A stretch of DNA of 64,000 nucleotides from Coix lacryma-jobi var. lacryma-jobi. Taxonomy: Eukaryota > Streptophyta > Magnoliopsida > Poales > Poaceae. The notes under the pieces were generated by a model. That model did no database searches, was not told the DNA's origin, and saw nothing but the letters and a program-made list of their open reading frames with translations. Both the position numbers and the translations under genes were made by a program. The stretch is from NCBI GenBank assembly GCA_009763385.1, contig CM019822.1:14651950-14715949 (forward strand), given 5' to 3'. Below, in pieces: positions 42,344 through 52,644 of this stretch. Within the stretch, counting starts at the first letter, position 1, and each line of letters begins with the position of its first letter.

Positions 42344-44740
42344 ATGTCCGGAGGTGATGGACCACCTCCCATGTTTGAGGGAGACGACTTTCCATATTGG
42401 AAAATCCGTATGGAGTCGTATCTAGAAGCGGTTGATGTGAAATGCCGTGATGCCGCCATAACCGGCTTTGCCAAGCCCAAGGAAGGCACAAGCCTTACTC
42501 CTAATGAGGAGGAAAATGATAAATGGAATGCAAAGGCCAAAAACATTCTTTTTAGAGGCATTTGCAAAGATGTGTTCAACCGTGTTCGGAACCACAAAAA
42601 TGCCCATGATCTATGGGAAAACATTTGTGCGCTCCATGAGGGAACCAAGAGTGAGCGTGAGGAACGCTATCATTTAGTTATGCAAAAACTTCACTCTTTT
42701 GATATGCATGCTAATGAGAGTGCAAATGAAATGTACTCACGGTTGAATGTTCTTGTAGAAGAGCTAAATGGACTTGGCCTCACACAAATGCAACCATCCG
42801 ATGTTGTGAGGAAGATTCTTTGTGTCCTTCCAATTGAGAAGTATGGACACATCGTGACGGTGCTACATCAAGGTGATCTTTCCACCGCTACACCAACTCA
42901 AATCTTGGGAAAGATCAATGCGCATGAGATGTACATGCACATCACACCAAGTGGTGGCTCTTCCACCGACAAGAAGAAGGACTTGGCCTTCAAAGCAAGC
43001 CATGACAAGAAGGGCAAGTCCAAGGCTATTGAGGTACATCATGAGAGCACAAGCGATGATGAAGATGATTCCAACATTGCTCTCATGGTGAGAAGGACCA
43101 CCAAGATGTTGAAGAAGCTTCACAAGAATGGAGTCAACTTTGACTCAAGAAAGAAGAAGTTCTTCACAAGTAGCAAGAGGAGGCCAATCTCCGAAATGGA
43201 TTGCTACAATTGCGGTGAGCTTGGCCATCTTGCCCATCAATGCACCAAGCCCAAGAAAGATAGCTACAAGAACAAGAACAAGAGCAAGAAGTATGACTCA
43301 TCAAGCGAAGATGAGAAGAAGAATGACAAGTCATACAAGAAGAAAGATGGCAAGAAGAAGCAATACCACAAGAAAGGTGGGAAGGCTTACATTGTTGGTG
43401 ATTGGCTCACCGACATTGACTCCTCCGGTGGCTCATCAAATGAAGATAGTGATGATGAGAAGGAGAAGGTGGCCGCTCTAGTCATTGGCTCCTCTACACC
43501 ACCACCACCTCCATCACCACCATCATCTACACACCTATGCCTTATGGCCAAGGGTGACCGGAAGGTACAAAACGATGATGACTCTAGTGATAGTGATAGT
43601 GATGGTGAATTTGAGGCTCCCACTTATGATGAACTTGTCAAATTGCTAAATGACTACTCTAAAATCATAAGAAAGACTAGAGCTAAAAATGAGAAGCTTG
43701 TTAATGAAAATGAATCTCTTGTTGAAAAATGTGATCATGCTACTCATGCTAGTGATGAACTAAAAGATGAACTTGCTACTATGTCATCCACTATCACGGA
43801 GCTCAAGTCCTCTAACAAGGAGCTCAAAGCTAAAAATGAAAAACTTGATAAGATGCATAGTGACCTTTCCACTAGTCATGCTTTGCTTAAGGAACAATAT
43901 ACTCAAGTGAAAGTAGATTATGATACTCTCACCATTGCTTATGATATGCTTTCACATGAGACACATGATGCTCCTAACCTTGTTGTTAAGTGTGACATAG
44001 CAACATCTTGTGAGGACTTGGTTAGTGAGCATGTTGAGCAAAGTGCTAGTGGCAAGGGCAAGAAAGTGGTTGAGGCCGATCACTATGATGACTATGTGAA
44101 GATCAAGAATGAGAATGCAAAGCTCAAGGTTGATCTAGAGAAGCTTACAATCACCAAGCAAGTTGTCATTCAAACTCATGATGATGACTATAGCATGACA
44201 CTTGAGCTAGACATGCTAAAAGAAGAGAACAAGAGGTTGAAGATGGAGAGGGACTACAAAATGACACCATCTCAATTGGAACTCCAACAAGAGAATGACA
44301 AGCTCAAGAAGGAGAAAGAGCACCTTACCACCGGTTTGAGGAACTTCACCAAGGGTCAATGCCTTCAAAGTGAGCTTCTCATGAACACCGTCATGAAGAC
44401 CAATAGAAATGGCATTGGCTTTCTTGAAGAGAAGATGAAGCAACGCAAGAGCATCACTAAGCCAAAGAAGAAGAAGATTGGAAGATGCTATGAGTGTGGA
44501 AAGAAAGGACACTTTGCTCATGATTGTGAAGAACCAAAGCCCACACCCTTGCCCAAGCATGCTAGGCCCTTTGCTTTCAATGCTCACTACATGCTTAGAC
44601 AAGATTCTAGTGGCAAAGTGAAGGTTATGTTTATGGGGCCACCTAACAAGAGTAGGCCAAAGCAAATTTGGGTTGCTAAGTCACTAGTTGAGAAGGTTAA
44701 GGGACCGCAACAAGTTTGGGTCCCAAAAGCTCAAGCTTGA
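42344..44740 (+). CDS. SIRE-type Copia Gag, unusually long, two zinc knuckles
   Basis: The structural protein that packages the element RNA: 798 residues, intact. It starts MSGGDGPPPMFEGDDFPYWK, the usual Copia Gag opening. The UBN2-like gag domain covers about 1-230. A first zinc knuckle CYNCGELGHLAHQC is at about 287-300. A Lys/Asp/Ser-rich linker and a Pro run (TPPPPPSPPSS) follow. A long coiled coil covers about 440-700 (many KNEKL, ELKSSNKELKAKNEKL and ENDKLKKEKEHL heptads). A second zinc knuckle CYECGKKGHFAHDC is at about 714-727. Most plant Copia Gags have about 300-450 residues and one knuckle. The TGA at 44738-44740 ends it; pol follows in another frame 16 bases later. Confidence 0.85.
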   Translation: MSGGDGPPPMFEGDDFPYWKIRMESYLEAVDVKCRDAAITGFAKPKEGTSLTPNEEENDKWNAKAKNILFRGICKDVFNRVRNHKNAHDLWENICALHEGTKSEREERYHLVMQKLHSFDMHANESANEMYSRLNVLVEELNGLGLTQMQPSDVVRKILCVLPIEKYGHIVTVLHQGDLSTATPTQILGKINAHEMYMHITPSGGSSTDKKKDLAFKASHDKKGKSKAIEVHHESTSDDEDDSNIALMVRRTTKMLKKLHKNGVNFDSRKKKFFTSSKRRPISEMDCYNCGELGHLAHQCTKPKKDSYKNKNKSKKYDSSSEDEKKNDKSYKKKDGKKKQYHKKGGKAYIVGDWLTDIDSSGGSSNEDSDDEKEKVAALVIGSSTPPPPPSPPSSTHLCLMAKGDRKVQNDDDSSDSDSDGEFEAPTYDELVKLLNDYSKIIRKTRAKNEKLVNENESLVEKCDHATHASDELKDELATMSSTITELKSSNKELKAKNEKLDKMHSDLSTSHALLKEQYTQVKVDYDTLTIAYDMLSHETHDAPNLVVKCDIATSCEDLVSEHVEQSASGKGKKVVEADHYDDYVKIKNENAKLKVDLEKLTITKQVVIQTHDDDYSMTLELDMLKEENKRLKMERDYKMTPSQLELQQENDKLKKEKEHLTTGLRNFTKGQCLQSELLMNTVMKTNRNGIGFLEEKMKQRKSITKPKKKKIGRCYECGKKGHFAHDCEEPKPTPLPKHARPFAFNAHYMLRQDSSGKVKVMFMGPPNKSRPKQIWVAKSLVEKVKGPQQVWVPKAQA

Positions 44741-44756
44741 TTTCTTGTGTGTGTAG

Positions 44757-47700
44757 GTGAACTACAAGGCCGGTGGATCACATTGGGTAATTGATAGTGG
44801 ATGTACACAACATATGACCGGAGATCCCCGGATGTTCACCTCACTAGAAGAGAATGTCGATGACCAAGAAAAGATAACATTTGGTGACAACTCAAAGGGC
44901 AATGTCAAAGGATTGGGCAAAGTGGCTATATCAAATGACCATACCATCTCCAATGTGCTTCTTGTTGCATCTTTGAGCTTCAACTTGCTATCCGTTGGGC
45001 AACTTTGTGATCTTGGCTTTCAATGTTTGTTCACCGACAAAGAAGTGGTTGTGACCAAGAAAGATGATGCACAAGTGATCTTCAAAGGATTTAGATACAA
45101 CAATCTCTACCTAGTGGATTTCTCCTCCAAAGAAGCCAACTTGAAGACATGTTTGTTCACTAAGCAATCTCTTGGTTGGCTATGGCATAGAAGATTGGCA
45201 CATGTGGGAATGAACACTCTCAACAAGCTATTGAAGAAGGATTTGGTTAGGGGCTTGAAAGATGTCAAATTTGAGAAGGACAAGTTGTGTAGTGCATGTC
45301 AAGCCGGCAAGCAAGTTGCAAACACTCATCCAACCAAAGCCTTTGTATCAACATCAAGAGAGTTGGAGCTTCTTCATATGGATCTATTTGGACCAACAAC
45401 ATATGCTAGCTTGGGTGGAAATCTCTATTGTCTAGTGATTGTTGATGACTACTCTAGATACACTTGGGTATTCTTTCTTCATGACAAATCCGAAGCAACT
45501 CCTTCATTCAAGAAGTTTGCCAAGAGAGCCCAAAATGAGTTCGACTTGAAGATCAAGAAGATAAGAAGTGACAATGGAAGAGAGTTCGACAACACCCACA
45601 TTGAGCAATTTTGTGATGAAGTTGGGATCAAGCATGAAGTCTCCGCAACCTACACACCACAACAAAATGGGGTAGTTGAGAGGAAGAACCGAACACTAAT
45701 CACCCTAGCAAGGACTATGTTAGATGAGTACACTACACCGGAAAGATTTTGGGCGGAAGCAATCAACACTGCTTGCTATGCATCAAACCGGTTGTTCCCC
45801 CATCGTCTCCTTGGCAAGACCCCCTATGAGCTACTCAACAACAAGAAGCCGGATGTATCCTTCTTTAGAGTGTTTGGGTGCAAATGCTACATCTACAAGA
45901 AGCGCCAACACCTAGGGAAGTTTCAACGCCGATGTGATATTGGTTTTCTTGTTGGTTACTCATTGAAGTCCAAAGCATATCGAGTATTCAACCATGCCAC
46001 CGGGATGGTAGAAGAAACATATGATGTGGAATTCGATGAATCTAATGGCTCTCAAGGAGAGCATGAGAATCTTGATGATGTAGGTGATGAACCATTGAGG
46101 GAAGCAATGAAGAACATGCCGGTTGGAGCCATCAAGCCTAAAGATGATGATGATGATGTGCAAGTCATTGACAAGCCATCCTCATCCAATGTACCACTTG
46201 ATGATGACAAAGATGGAAGGGATCCAAATGAAGATACTCATGTCTCACATGATCAAATGGTGGTACAAGCTCAAGATGTTGGTGCTCCACAAGCGGCCCC
46301 TCAAGTGGTTGATCGAAGGACTACTCCTCTACTACAAGCTCATCCTCAAGATCTCATCATAGGGAGTCCGACAAGGGGTGTAATGACTCGCTCTCAAAAA
46401 CTTGCTTTATTTATGGAACATCACTCCTTTGTTTCTCTTGTTGAGCCTACCATTGTAGATGAAGCTCTAGGTGATCCGGATTGGGTGAATGCCATGCATG
46501 AAGAATTAAACAACTTCACCCGCAACCAAGTTTGGACACTTGAAGAGCGACCAAAAGGCGCAAGAGTCATTGAAACAAAATGGGTGTTTAGGAACAAGCA
46601 AGATGATCAAGGCACGGTTGTTAGAAACAAGGCAAGGCTAGTGGCAAAGGGGTTCTCTCAAGTTGAAGGCTTGGATTTTGGAGAGACCTTTGCACCGGTT
46701 GCAAGACTCGAAGCCATTCGTATCCTCCTTGCATATGCATCACATCATGACATTAAATTATATCAAATGGATGTGAAAAGTGCATTTTTAAATGGGTTCA
46801 TAAATGAACTAATCTATGTTGATCAACCTCCCGGGTTTGAAGACCCTAGATATCCTAATCATGTTTATAGGTTGTCCAAGGCGCTATATGGGCTCAAGCA
46901 AGCCCCTAGAGCGTGGTACGAGCGCCTCCGGGACTTTCTCATTGAGAAGGGCTTCACCATTGGGAAGGTTGACACCACACTATTCACCAAGAAGCTTGAT
47001 GGAGAGATCTTCATTTGTCAAGTCTACATCGATGATTTCATCTTCGGGTCAACAAATGAAGCCTATTGCAAGGAATTTGGTGATTTGATGTCGAAGGAGT
47101 TCGAGATGTCTATGATTGGCGAGCTCACATTCTTCCTAGGCTTTCAAGTCAAGCAATTGAAGGAGGGGACTTTTATATCTCAAGAGAAGTACACAAAAGA
47201 CCTCCTAAAGCGCTTCAACATGGATGCCAACCAACGGACACCTCGACCTAGATGTGGGAGGTAACCCGGTTGATCAAACTCTCTACCGTTCTATGATTGG
47301 TAGTTTGTTATATTTGACCGCATCTAGGCTTGACATCATGTTTAGTGTTTGCATGTGTGCTCATTTTCAAGTCGATCCTAGGGAATCACATCTCATAGCA
47401 GTGAAGAGAATCCTTAGGTACCTAAAGCACACCCCAAGCTTTGGCCTTTGGTATCCCAAAGGAGCTAACTTCCAACTCGTTGGGTATTCCGATTCGGATT
47501 ACGCGGGTTGCAAAGTAGATAGAAAAAGCACATCCGGAGGGTGCCATTTGCTTGGGAGATCACTAGTGTCTTAGAGTTCAAAGAAGCAAAATAGTGTGGC
47601 CTTGTCTACCGCCGAGGCGGAATACATAGCCGCGGGTGCTTGTTGTGCACAAATCCTTTACATGAAACAAACCCTTTTAGACTATGGTGTAGTTCTAGAA

Positions 47701-47958
47701 AGGGTACCTTTGTTGTGTGACAATGAGAGCGCGGTTAAGCTTGCTAACAACCCTGTTCAACACTCTCGCACAAAGCACATAGATATTCGCCATCACTTTC
47801 TTAGAGACCATGTTTCCAAGAAAGACATATCCTTAGAGGGAGTTAGAATCGAAGATCAATTGGCGGATATCTTCACAAAACCCCTAGATGAAAACACTCT
47901 TTGTAGATTGCGAAGTGAGCTTAATGTGCTTGATCTAAGTAACTTTGTCAAAAGGTAA
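44757..47958 (+). pseudogene. SIRE-type Copia Pol (protease, integrase, RT, RNase H), broken near its 3' end
   Basis: The frame opens right after a TAG (44754-44756). Order: protease HWVIDSGCTQHMTGD; GAG-pre-integrase LWHRRLAHVG with CSACQAGKQ; integrase core MDLFGP, IRSDNGREFDN and NGVVERKNRTL; reverse transcriptase from ETKWVFRNK through VARLEAIR, YQMDVKSAFLNG and LYGLKQAPRAWY to the catalytic QVYIDDFIFGS near residue 755; then RNase H. A deletion of about two dozen bases near 47222 shifts the frame: the first frame ends at 47264 and the next continues from 47224 (GNPVDQTLYRSMIGSLLYLT). A TAG at 47572-47574 stands where RNase H would have Trp (LVS-stop-SSKKQNS). The last part (47596-47958) reads STAEAEYIAAGACC, LCDNESAVKLANNP and DQLADIFTKPL. 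Confidence 0.9.
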
Positions 47959-49440
47959 AAGGAGGTTGTCTTTGCATTGCATTGTATCATATGCCATGTT
48001 TAAATTCCGCTATGCATATAGGCTTGTCAGACGTGGTTAAGATAACCGCCCTAAAAAGCGTGTGAAGAAGCTTACCCATGAGCAAACTTGACAAGCAACC
48101 TAGATTCAAATCTCGTATTGCATTGCATATGCATGTTTGTTGCTTTGTCGTTTCTTTTCGGTTATGTTTTGAGCAACCGCTGTGTTCGTCCACCACTAGG
48201 GGGAGCATTTGAGGCTCCAATTGGTTAATTCCCCTAGTTTTGGTGGCCACATGTTGTCTCCTCGGGTTTTATTGCCTATTTTATCTAGAAAACTAACTTA
48301 GCCTATGACAACATATTTGAAAAATTTGAGGGTTTGAGAGAGGTCACTCCTCTAAGTTCCAACTAGTGTTTATTTGCATCTTCTTTGAGTTGGAACTTGG
48401 TTGGGAGAAGTCAGCGCGAAAAATCGAGTCAAAACAGGGTTTTCCCTGTGACCGGACGCTTCGACCGGACGCTCCCGGTGCGTCCGGTCAGTGCAAATCA
48501 CGCGCAGATGAACAGTACCTGCGGCGCGTCCGGTCACAAGTTTTTGCGTGAGTCCGGTCGTCTGCTGCCGTTTGATCGGACGCTCCGTGCGTCCGGTCGC
48601 GTACGACAGGACGCGTCCGATCGCTGAAATCAAGTCTTGGGACCTCTCTGTTCGTGACCGGACGCTCGGGTCCTGTGCGTCCGGTCACACCCCCGTGAGT
48701 CCGGTCGCAACTTAACTTGCGCAATAACTTCCTCCGGCTGACTCATGGGCCCCTCCTCACTCGTCTTCTTTCTTCGACCGCGCCCGAGCCGTGCCCCGTC
48801 TTCCGCGCCGCCGTGACTCTCCTCGGCCGCCCGCACCGCCGCGCCCGAGCCGTGCCCCTTCTTCCGCGCCGCCGTGACCCTCCTCGGCCGCCCGCACCGC
48901 CGTGCCCATGCCCGTGCCCGCACCCCTCCGCCGTGCCCTCCCACCACCACGCCTGCGCCGCCGTGCCCCATCTTGGCTGCTCGCATCGCCGTGCCTCCGC
49001 CGAGCCTTCGCCTCCCCGCCGGCGTTCAACCTGCCGGATCCGTCCCTCGCCGGCGCTCGGCTTCACGTCGATCGTACCTCTCGTCCGGCGAGCCCCTCCT
49101 CGGCCAGCCCAGCTCCCTCCCCGTAAGCTCCCCACACCAACCGTGCCTGCAACGTGTTCGTGAAAATGCCCCAACCAACTTTCCTGTCAATCTAACCACG
49201 TTTTTACCTTAATTCTCGCGCAGATCCTTCCGGCGAGAGGTTGTGGTGCCCGCACGTGTCGGTCTCTTTCCTTTGCTTGTCCGTTCGTCGCGTCGTGTCA
49301 GGTAGCAAAGCCATGCCTCATATCTCTCTTTCCTTTTGCTTTGCTTCCGATAGGCTTCTTTTCTCTAGATTATATGCTTATATATATTCCCACCTATCTC
49401 TTGCAGCGAGTCGGGACCGTTTCAGTGAGCCGTGTGGCAG
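47959..49440 (+). mobile_element. Post-pol region of the Copia element, ending at a junction with Tat sequence
   Basis: The stretch holds a polypurine-like CACTAGGGGGAGC at 48193-48205, then 1.2 kb without a Copia domain. It includes the GACCGGACGC array (48450-48708) and a GC-rich part with a repeated block (GCCGCCGTGACTCTCCTCGG at 48807 and again near 48868). No 3' LTR is present. At about 49440 the sequence changes to Tat reverse-transcriptase/RNase H, so a deletion junction is inferred. The GC-rich ORFs here are not taken as genes. Confidence 0.6.
48450..48708. repeat. Second GACCGGACGC / GCGTCCGGTC array, downstream of Copia pol
   Basis: Eight to ten copies of GACCGGACGC, GTGCGTCCGGTCA and close variants (GATCGGACGC, GAGTCCGGTC) occur in both orientations. 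The motif is the same as in the LTR at 37649-37957, but the flanks are unrelated, so this is not simply a second LTR. Confidence 0.85.
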
Positions 49441-49444
49441 TGAC

Positions 49445-50165
49445 AGCAAAATCCGGGGCCAAGCTCACGGAAGGAGAAGGAGCCCTTGCTGCTCTATATC
49501 GCCGCCACAAATCGGGTAGTCAGCTCCGTCATCGTCATCGAACGCAAGGAAGACGGCCACGCCTACCCCGTCCAGCGACCCTGCTACTTCGTTAGCGAGG
49601 TACTGAACGACTCCAAAACTCGGTACCCCCAGGTACAAAAGCTCCTCTACGCGGTCCTTATTACCGCACGTAAGTTACGCCATTACTTCCAAAGCTCCGA
49701 ATGAGTCACCGTCGTCACGGAATTCCCCCTCGGGGACATCCTACGCAACAAAGACGCTACGAGATGCATCATCAAATGGGCTATCGAGCTCGGCTCCTAC
49801 GACATCGCCTTCCAGGGTCGCCAAACAATCAAATCGCAAGCACTCGCCGATTTCGTCGTTGAATGGACGGATCTCCAAACTCCAGTACCGTCGGAAGCTC
49901 TAGAACACTGGACCCTCTTCTTCGACGGCTCCCTCACCTTACATGGCGCAGGTGCTGGTCTCCTCTTCACGTCTCCTTCCGGTGAGAAACTCCGCTACGC
50001 ACTACGACTACTCTTTCCAGCCTCCAACAACGCCGCCGAGTATGAAGCTGCCCTCCACGGTCTCGCATCGCCAGCGAACTAGGCGTCAAGCGCCTCATGG
50101 TGTACGGCGACTCCGCTCTCGTCATCAACCAGCTCAACAAGGACTAGAACTGCTCCAACGACAAA
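49445..50165 (+). pseudogene. Tat element RNase H and second RNase H, with stops and a frameshift
   Basis: Gypsy RNase H text EPLLLYIAATNRVVSSVIVI, then RPCYFVSEVLND and LLYAVLITARKLRHYFQ. A TGA near 49702 breaks it. FPLGDILRNKDATRCIIKW and the linker FQGRQTIKSQALADFVVEW follow, then a second RNase H (LFFDGSLTLHGAGAGLLF, NNAAEYEAALHGL, VYGDSALVINQLNKD). This dual RNase H is a mark of the Tat lineage. One base is missing near 50080, and a TAG near 50145 stands in place of a Trp codon (NKD-stop-NCSND). The polymerase palm upstream is absent. Confidence 0.8.
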
Positions 50166-51668
50166 ATGAACGCCTACTGCACCGCCATCCGGAAGCTTGA
50201 AGACAAGTTCTTCGGAGTCGAATATCACCATCTACCGCGAGACCGCAACCAGGCGGCCGACGAGCTATCCAAGCTGGCGTCATCAAGATCTCCGGCCCCC
50301 GCTGGCGTATTCGTTCACGACCAGCTCGAACCCTCCATCGCCGACCACTCGAGCTCCACTTCTTCGACGGACGCCACCACACCGCCGACGGGACAATTAG
50401 TGGGCACGACCTCCATAGCACCGCCCGATTGGCGCGAGGACTTCATCAAGTATCTCTCCGAGAACCTTGTCCCTGCAGATAAGACCGAAGCCAAGCGCCT
50501 CATTTGCCGCGTCAACAATTACGTACTGGTCGACGGCGCACTCATGCGCAAAAACTCCAGAAATGAAGTGCTCCAAAAATGCGTCAAGAGAGAAGATGGG
50601 CTCAAAATCCTCTTCGACATCCACGCCGGCAAATGCGGGAACCACGCGGCCACCAGAACGTTGGTACGTAAAGCCTTCCGCGCAGGATTCTACTGGCCAT
50701 CAGCGGTCACCGACGCCGAACAGCTCGTCCGCACCTGCGGGGGGTGCCCATTCTTCGCCAAACAAACCCACGTTCCTGCGCCGGAACTCCAAGCGATACC
50801 AGCCTCGTGGCCCTTTGCCTGCTGGGGACTCAACATGATTGGTCCCTTCCGACCAGCTCCAGGATGCTTCAAGTGGATTTACGTCGCCATCGATAAATTC
50901 TCCAAATGGATCGAAGCAAGGCCAATCACCAAGGCGACAGCCGAAAACGCCGTCTCCTTCATCGACGAGATAATTCACCGCTTCGGTCTCCCGAACTCCA
51001 TCATCACCGACCTCGGCTCCAACTTCACCGACAACGTCTTCTGGGATTTCTGCGAAGGTCACGGCGTCCTCATCAAGTATGTTTCCGTCGCCCATCCCCG
51101 AGCCAACGGCCAAGTCGAACGCGCCAACGGCATGATCCTCGATGCTTTAAAGAAGCGCCTCTACCAGAAAGATGAGAAGCATCCCGGTCGCTGGATGCGC
51201 GAGCTCCCCTCCGTACTCTGGGGTCTCCGGACACAACCCAGTTGTAGCACCAACGTTTCGCCAAACTTTATGGTCTTCGGCTCCGAAGCCGTCATCCCCG
51301 CCGACGTCGTCTTTCGATCTCCGCGCGTCGAAAACTACGATGAGGAAGCCTCCGACCAGGCCCGCCACGATGACCTCGACCGCCTTGAAGAAGAACGGTT
51401 GGCATCCTGTCTCCGCACCGCCAAGTACCTCGAAGGTGTTCGCCGCTACTACAACCACAACATCAAAGATCGATCCTTCGTCGTCGGTGACCTCGTCCTC
51501 AAGCGAAAACTCAAGACCGACGGCCTACATAAACTATCTTCACATTGGGATGGCCCCTACACAGTGAAGGAGGTCACCCGACCAGGCGCCTATCGTCTCG
51601 CCGACCTTGAAGGCATCGACGTACCTAACTCCTGGAGCATCGAGCACCTCAGAAAGTTCTACGCTTAA
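50166..51668 (+). CDS. Tat integrase with the end of RNase H; first catalytic Asp replaced
   Basis: A 500-residue open frame. Residues 1-60 finish the second RNase H (HHLPRDRNQAADELSKLAS). The His/Cys finger follows (HAGKCGNHAATRTLVRKAF, then CGGCPFFAKQ), then the core: WGLNMIGPF, AIDKFSKWIEARPI, IITDLGSNFTDN, and the Glu in NGQVERANGMI. Family members have WGLDMVGP, so the first DDE aspartate is Asn here, fitting a G-to-A change. ITDLGSNF also replaces the usual ITDNGTQF. The C-terminus (DRSFVVGDLVLKRKLK, LSSHWDGPYTVKEV) ends at 51668. The frame is intact but the enzyme is probably dead. Confidence 0.85.
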   Translation: MNAYCTAIRKLEDKFFGVEYHHLPRDRNQAADELSKLASSRSPAPAGVFVHDQLEPSIADHSSSTSSTDATTPPTGQLVGTTSIAPPDWREDFIKYLSENLVPADKTEAKRLICRVNNYVLVDGALMRKNSRNEVLQKCVKREDGLKILFDIHAGKCGNHAATRTLVRKAFRAGFYWPSAVTDAEQLVRTCGGCPFFAKQTHVPAPELQAIPASWPFACWGLNMIGPFRPAPGCFKWIYVAIDKFSKWIEARPITKATAENAVSFIDEIIHRFGLPNSIITDLGSNFTDNVFWDFCEGHGVLIKYVSVAHPRANGQVERANGMILDALKKRLYQKDEKHPGRWMRELPSVLWGLRTQPSCSTNVSPNFMVFGSEAVIPADVVFRSPRVENYDEEASDQARHDDLDRLEEERLASCLRTAKYLEGVRRYYNHNIKDRSFVVGDLVLKRKLKTDGLHKLSSHWDGPYTVKEVTRPGAYRLADLEGIDVPNSWSIEHLRKFYA

Positions 51669-51861
51669 AGGACGACTCGCCGACTTCCCCAATCCGTCTC
51701 TGGACGGCTCGCCGATTTCTCCAAAACGTCTCTGGACGACTCGCTGACCTCTCCACCCGTCTCCGGACGGCTCGTCGACTTCTCCAACTCGTCTCTGGAT
51801 GACTCGCCAATTTCTCCAAACAGCCTGGCTAATGTCGAAGGAGTCTTAGAGCAGGGGCTAC

Positions 51862-52510
51862 TGTAACTGCCGGACGCGTTCATGAGCGCCCGCCCTCTGC
51901 GCTATGGCGGCCAGTAGTCCTCCCAAGTGATGTCCCGACCTCTCTACGCGTGCAAGAGCGCCCGCCCTCTGCGCTATGAAGGGAGGGCTAAACTTGGGCT
52001 GAGACCTCCGGAGGCTAGTCGCCCAGTGCCTGTATGCGTCGTTTATGCGCACGGTCTCCATTCGGTCTTCAAGTAGCCTGACTCATACCGACGAAAACTC
52101 AGAGCCGGGGCTGTTGTCACCATCAGACGCGTGCATGAGCACCCGCCCTCTGCGCTACGGTGGCCAACAGTTCTCCCATGGGACGTCCCGACCTCTCTAC
52201 GCGTGCAAGAGCGTCCGCCCTCTGCGCTATGAAGGAAAGGCTAACTTGGGCTGAGAATTCTGAAGGATGTGTGCTCAGTGCCTCGCATTTGCGCCACCCA
52301 CACGCTCGACAACGGTCGGCATTCGCCCATGTCACGCCACGATCGAGCCTCTCAGAAAAAAACCTGGTCGTGGTACCTCCCTACGCGTGCACGAGCGCCC
52401 GCCCTCTGCGCTATGGGATCCCAGCAGTGGTCCCTTGGGCGACGCCCTCGACTCCTACGCGCAAACGAGCTCCGCGCTCTACGCTACGGATCCTGGGATA
52501 ACCCAAGGCC
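51862..52510. repeat. About 250-bp tandem repeat between Tat integrase and the antisense ORF
   Basis: Two full units (about 51862-52110 and 52111-52370) and a partial third (to about 52510). GCCCGCCCTCTGCGCTATG or a near copy occurs at about 51889, 51967, 52142, 52216 and 52398. Each unit starts near GACGCGTNCATGAGC. Tandem repeats at this place are common in Tat elements. Confidence 0.8.
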
Positions 52511-52644
52511 AAACTGTTCATCGCTACGGCTCACGACTACTGGGTCTGCGGAATTCGGGGAACGAATGAAACACGCCGACTCGCTTCAAGTTTCAATTTA
52601 GTTCGCCCAAGAGTCTATCTATAGACTAACTCCTAATCTACAAG

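Noticed and set aside
48450..48708. The post-pol GACCGGACGC array as the 3' LTR of the SIRE element
   Set aside because: Only the motif matches the 5' LTR; the LTR start, TATA region and end block are absent around it.
49438..49445. Exact base of the Copia/Tat junction
   Set aside because: I can see the change in content but cannot fix the base or any microhomology without aligned intact copies.
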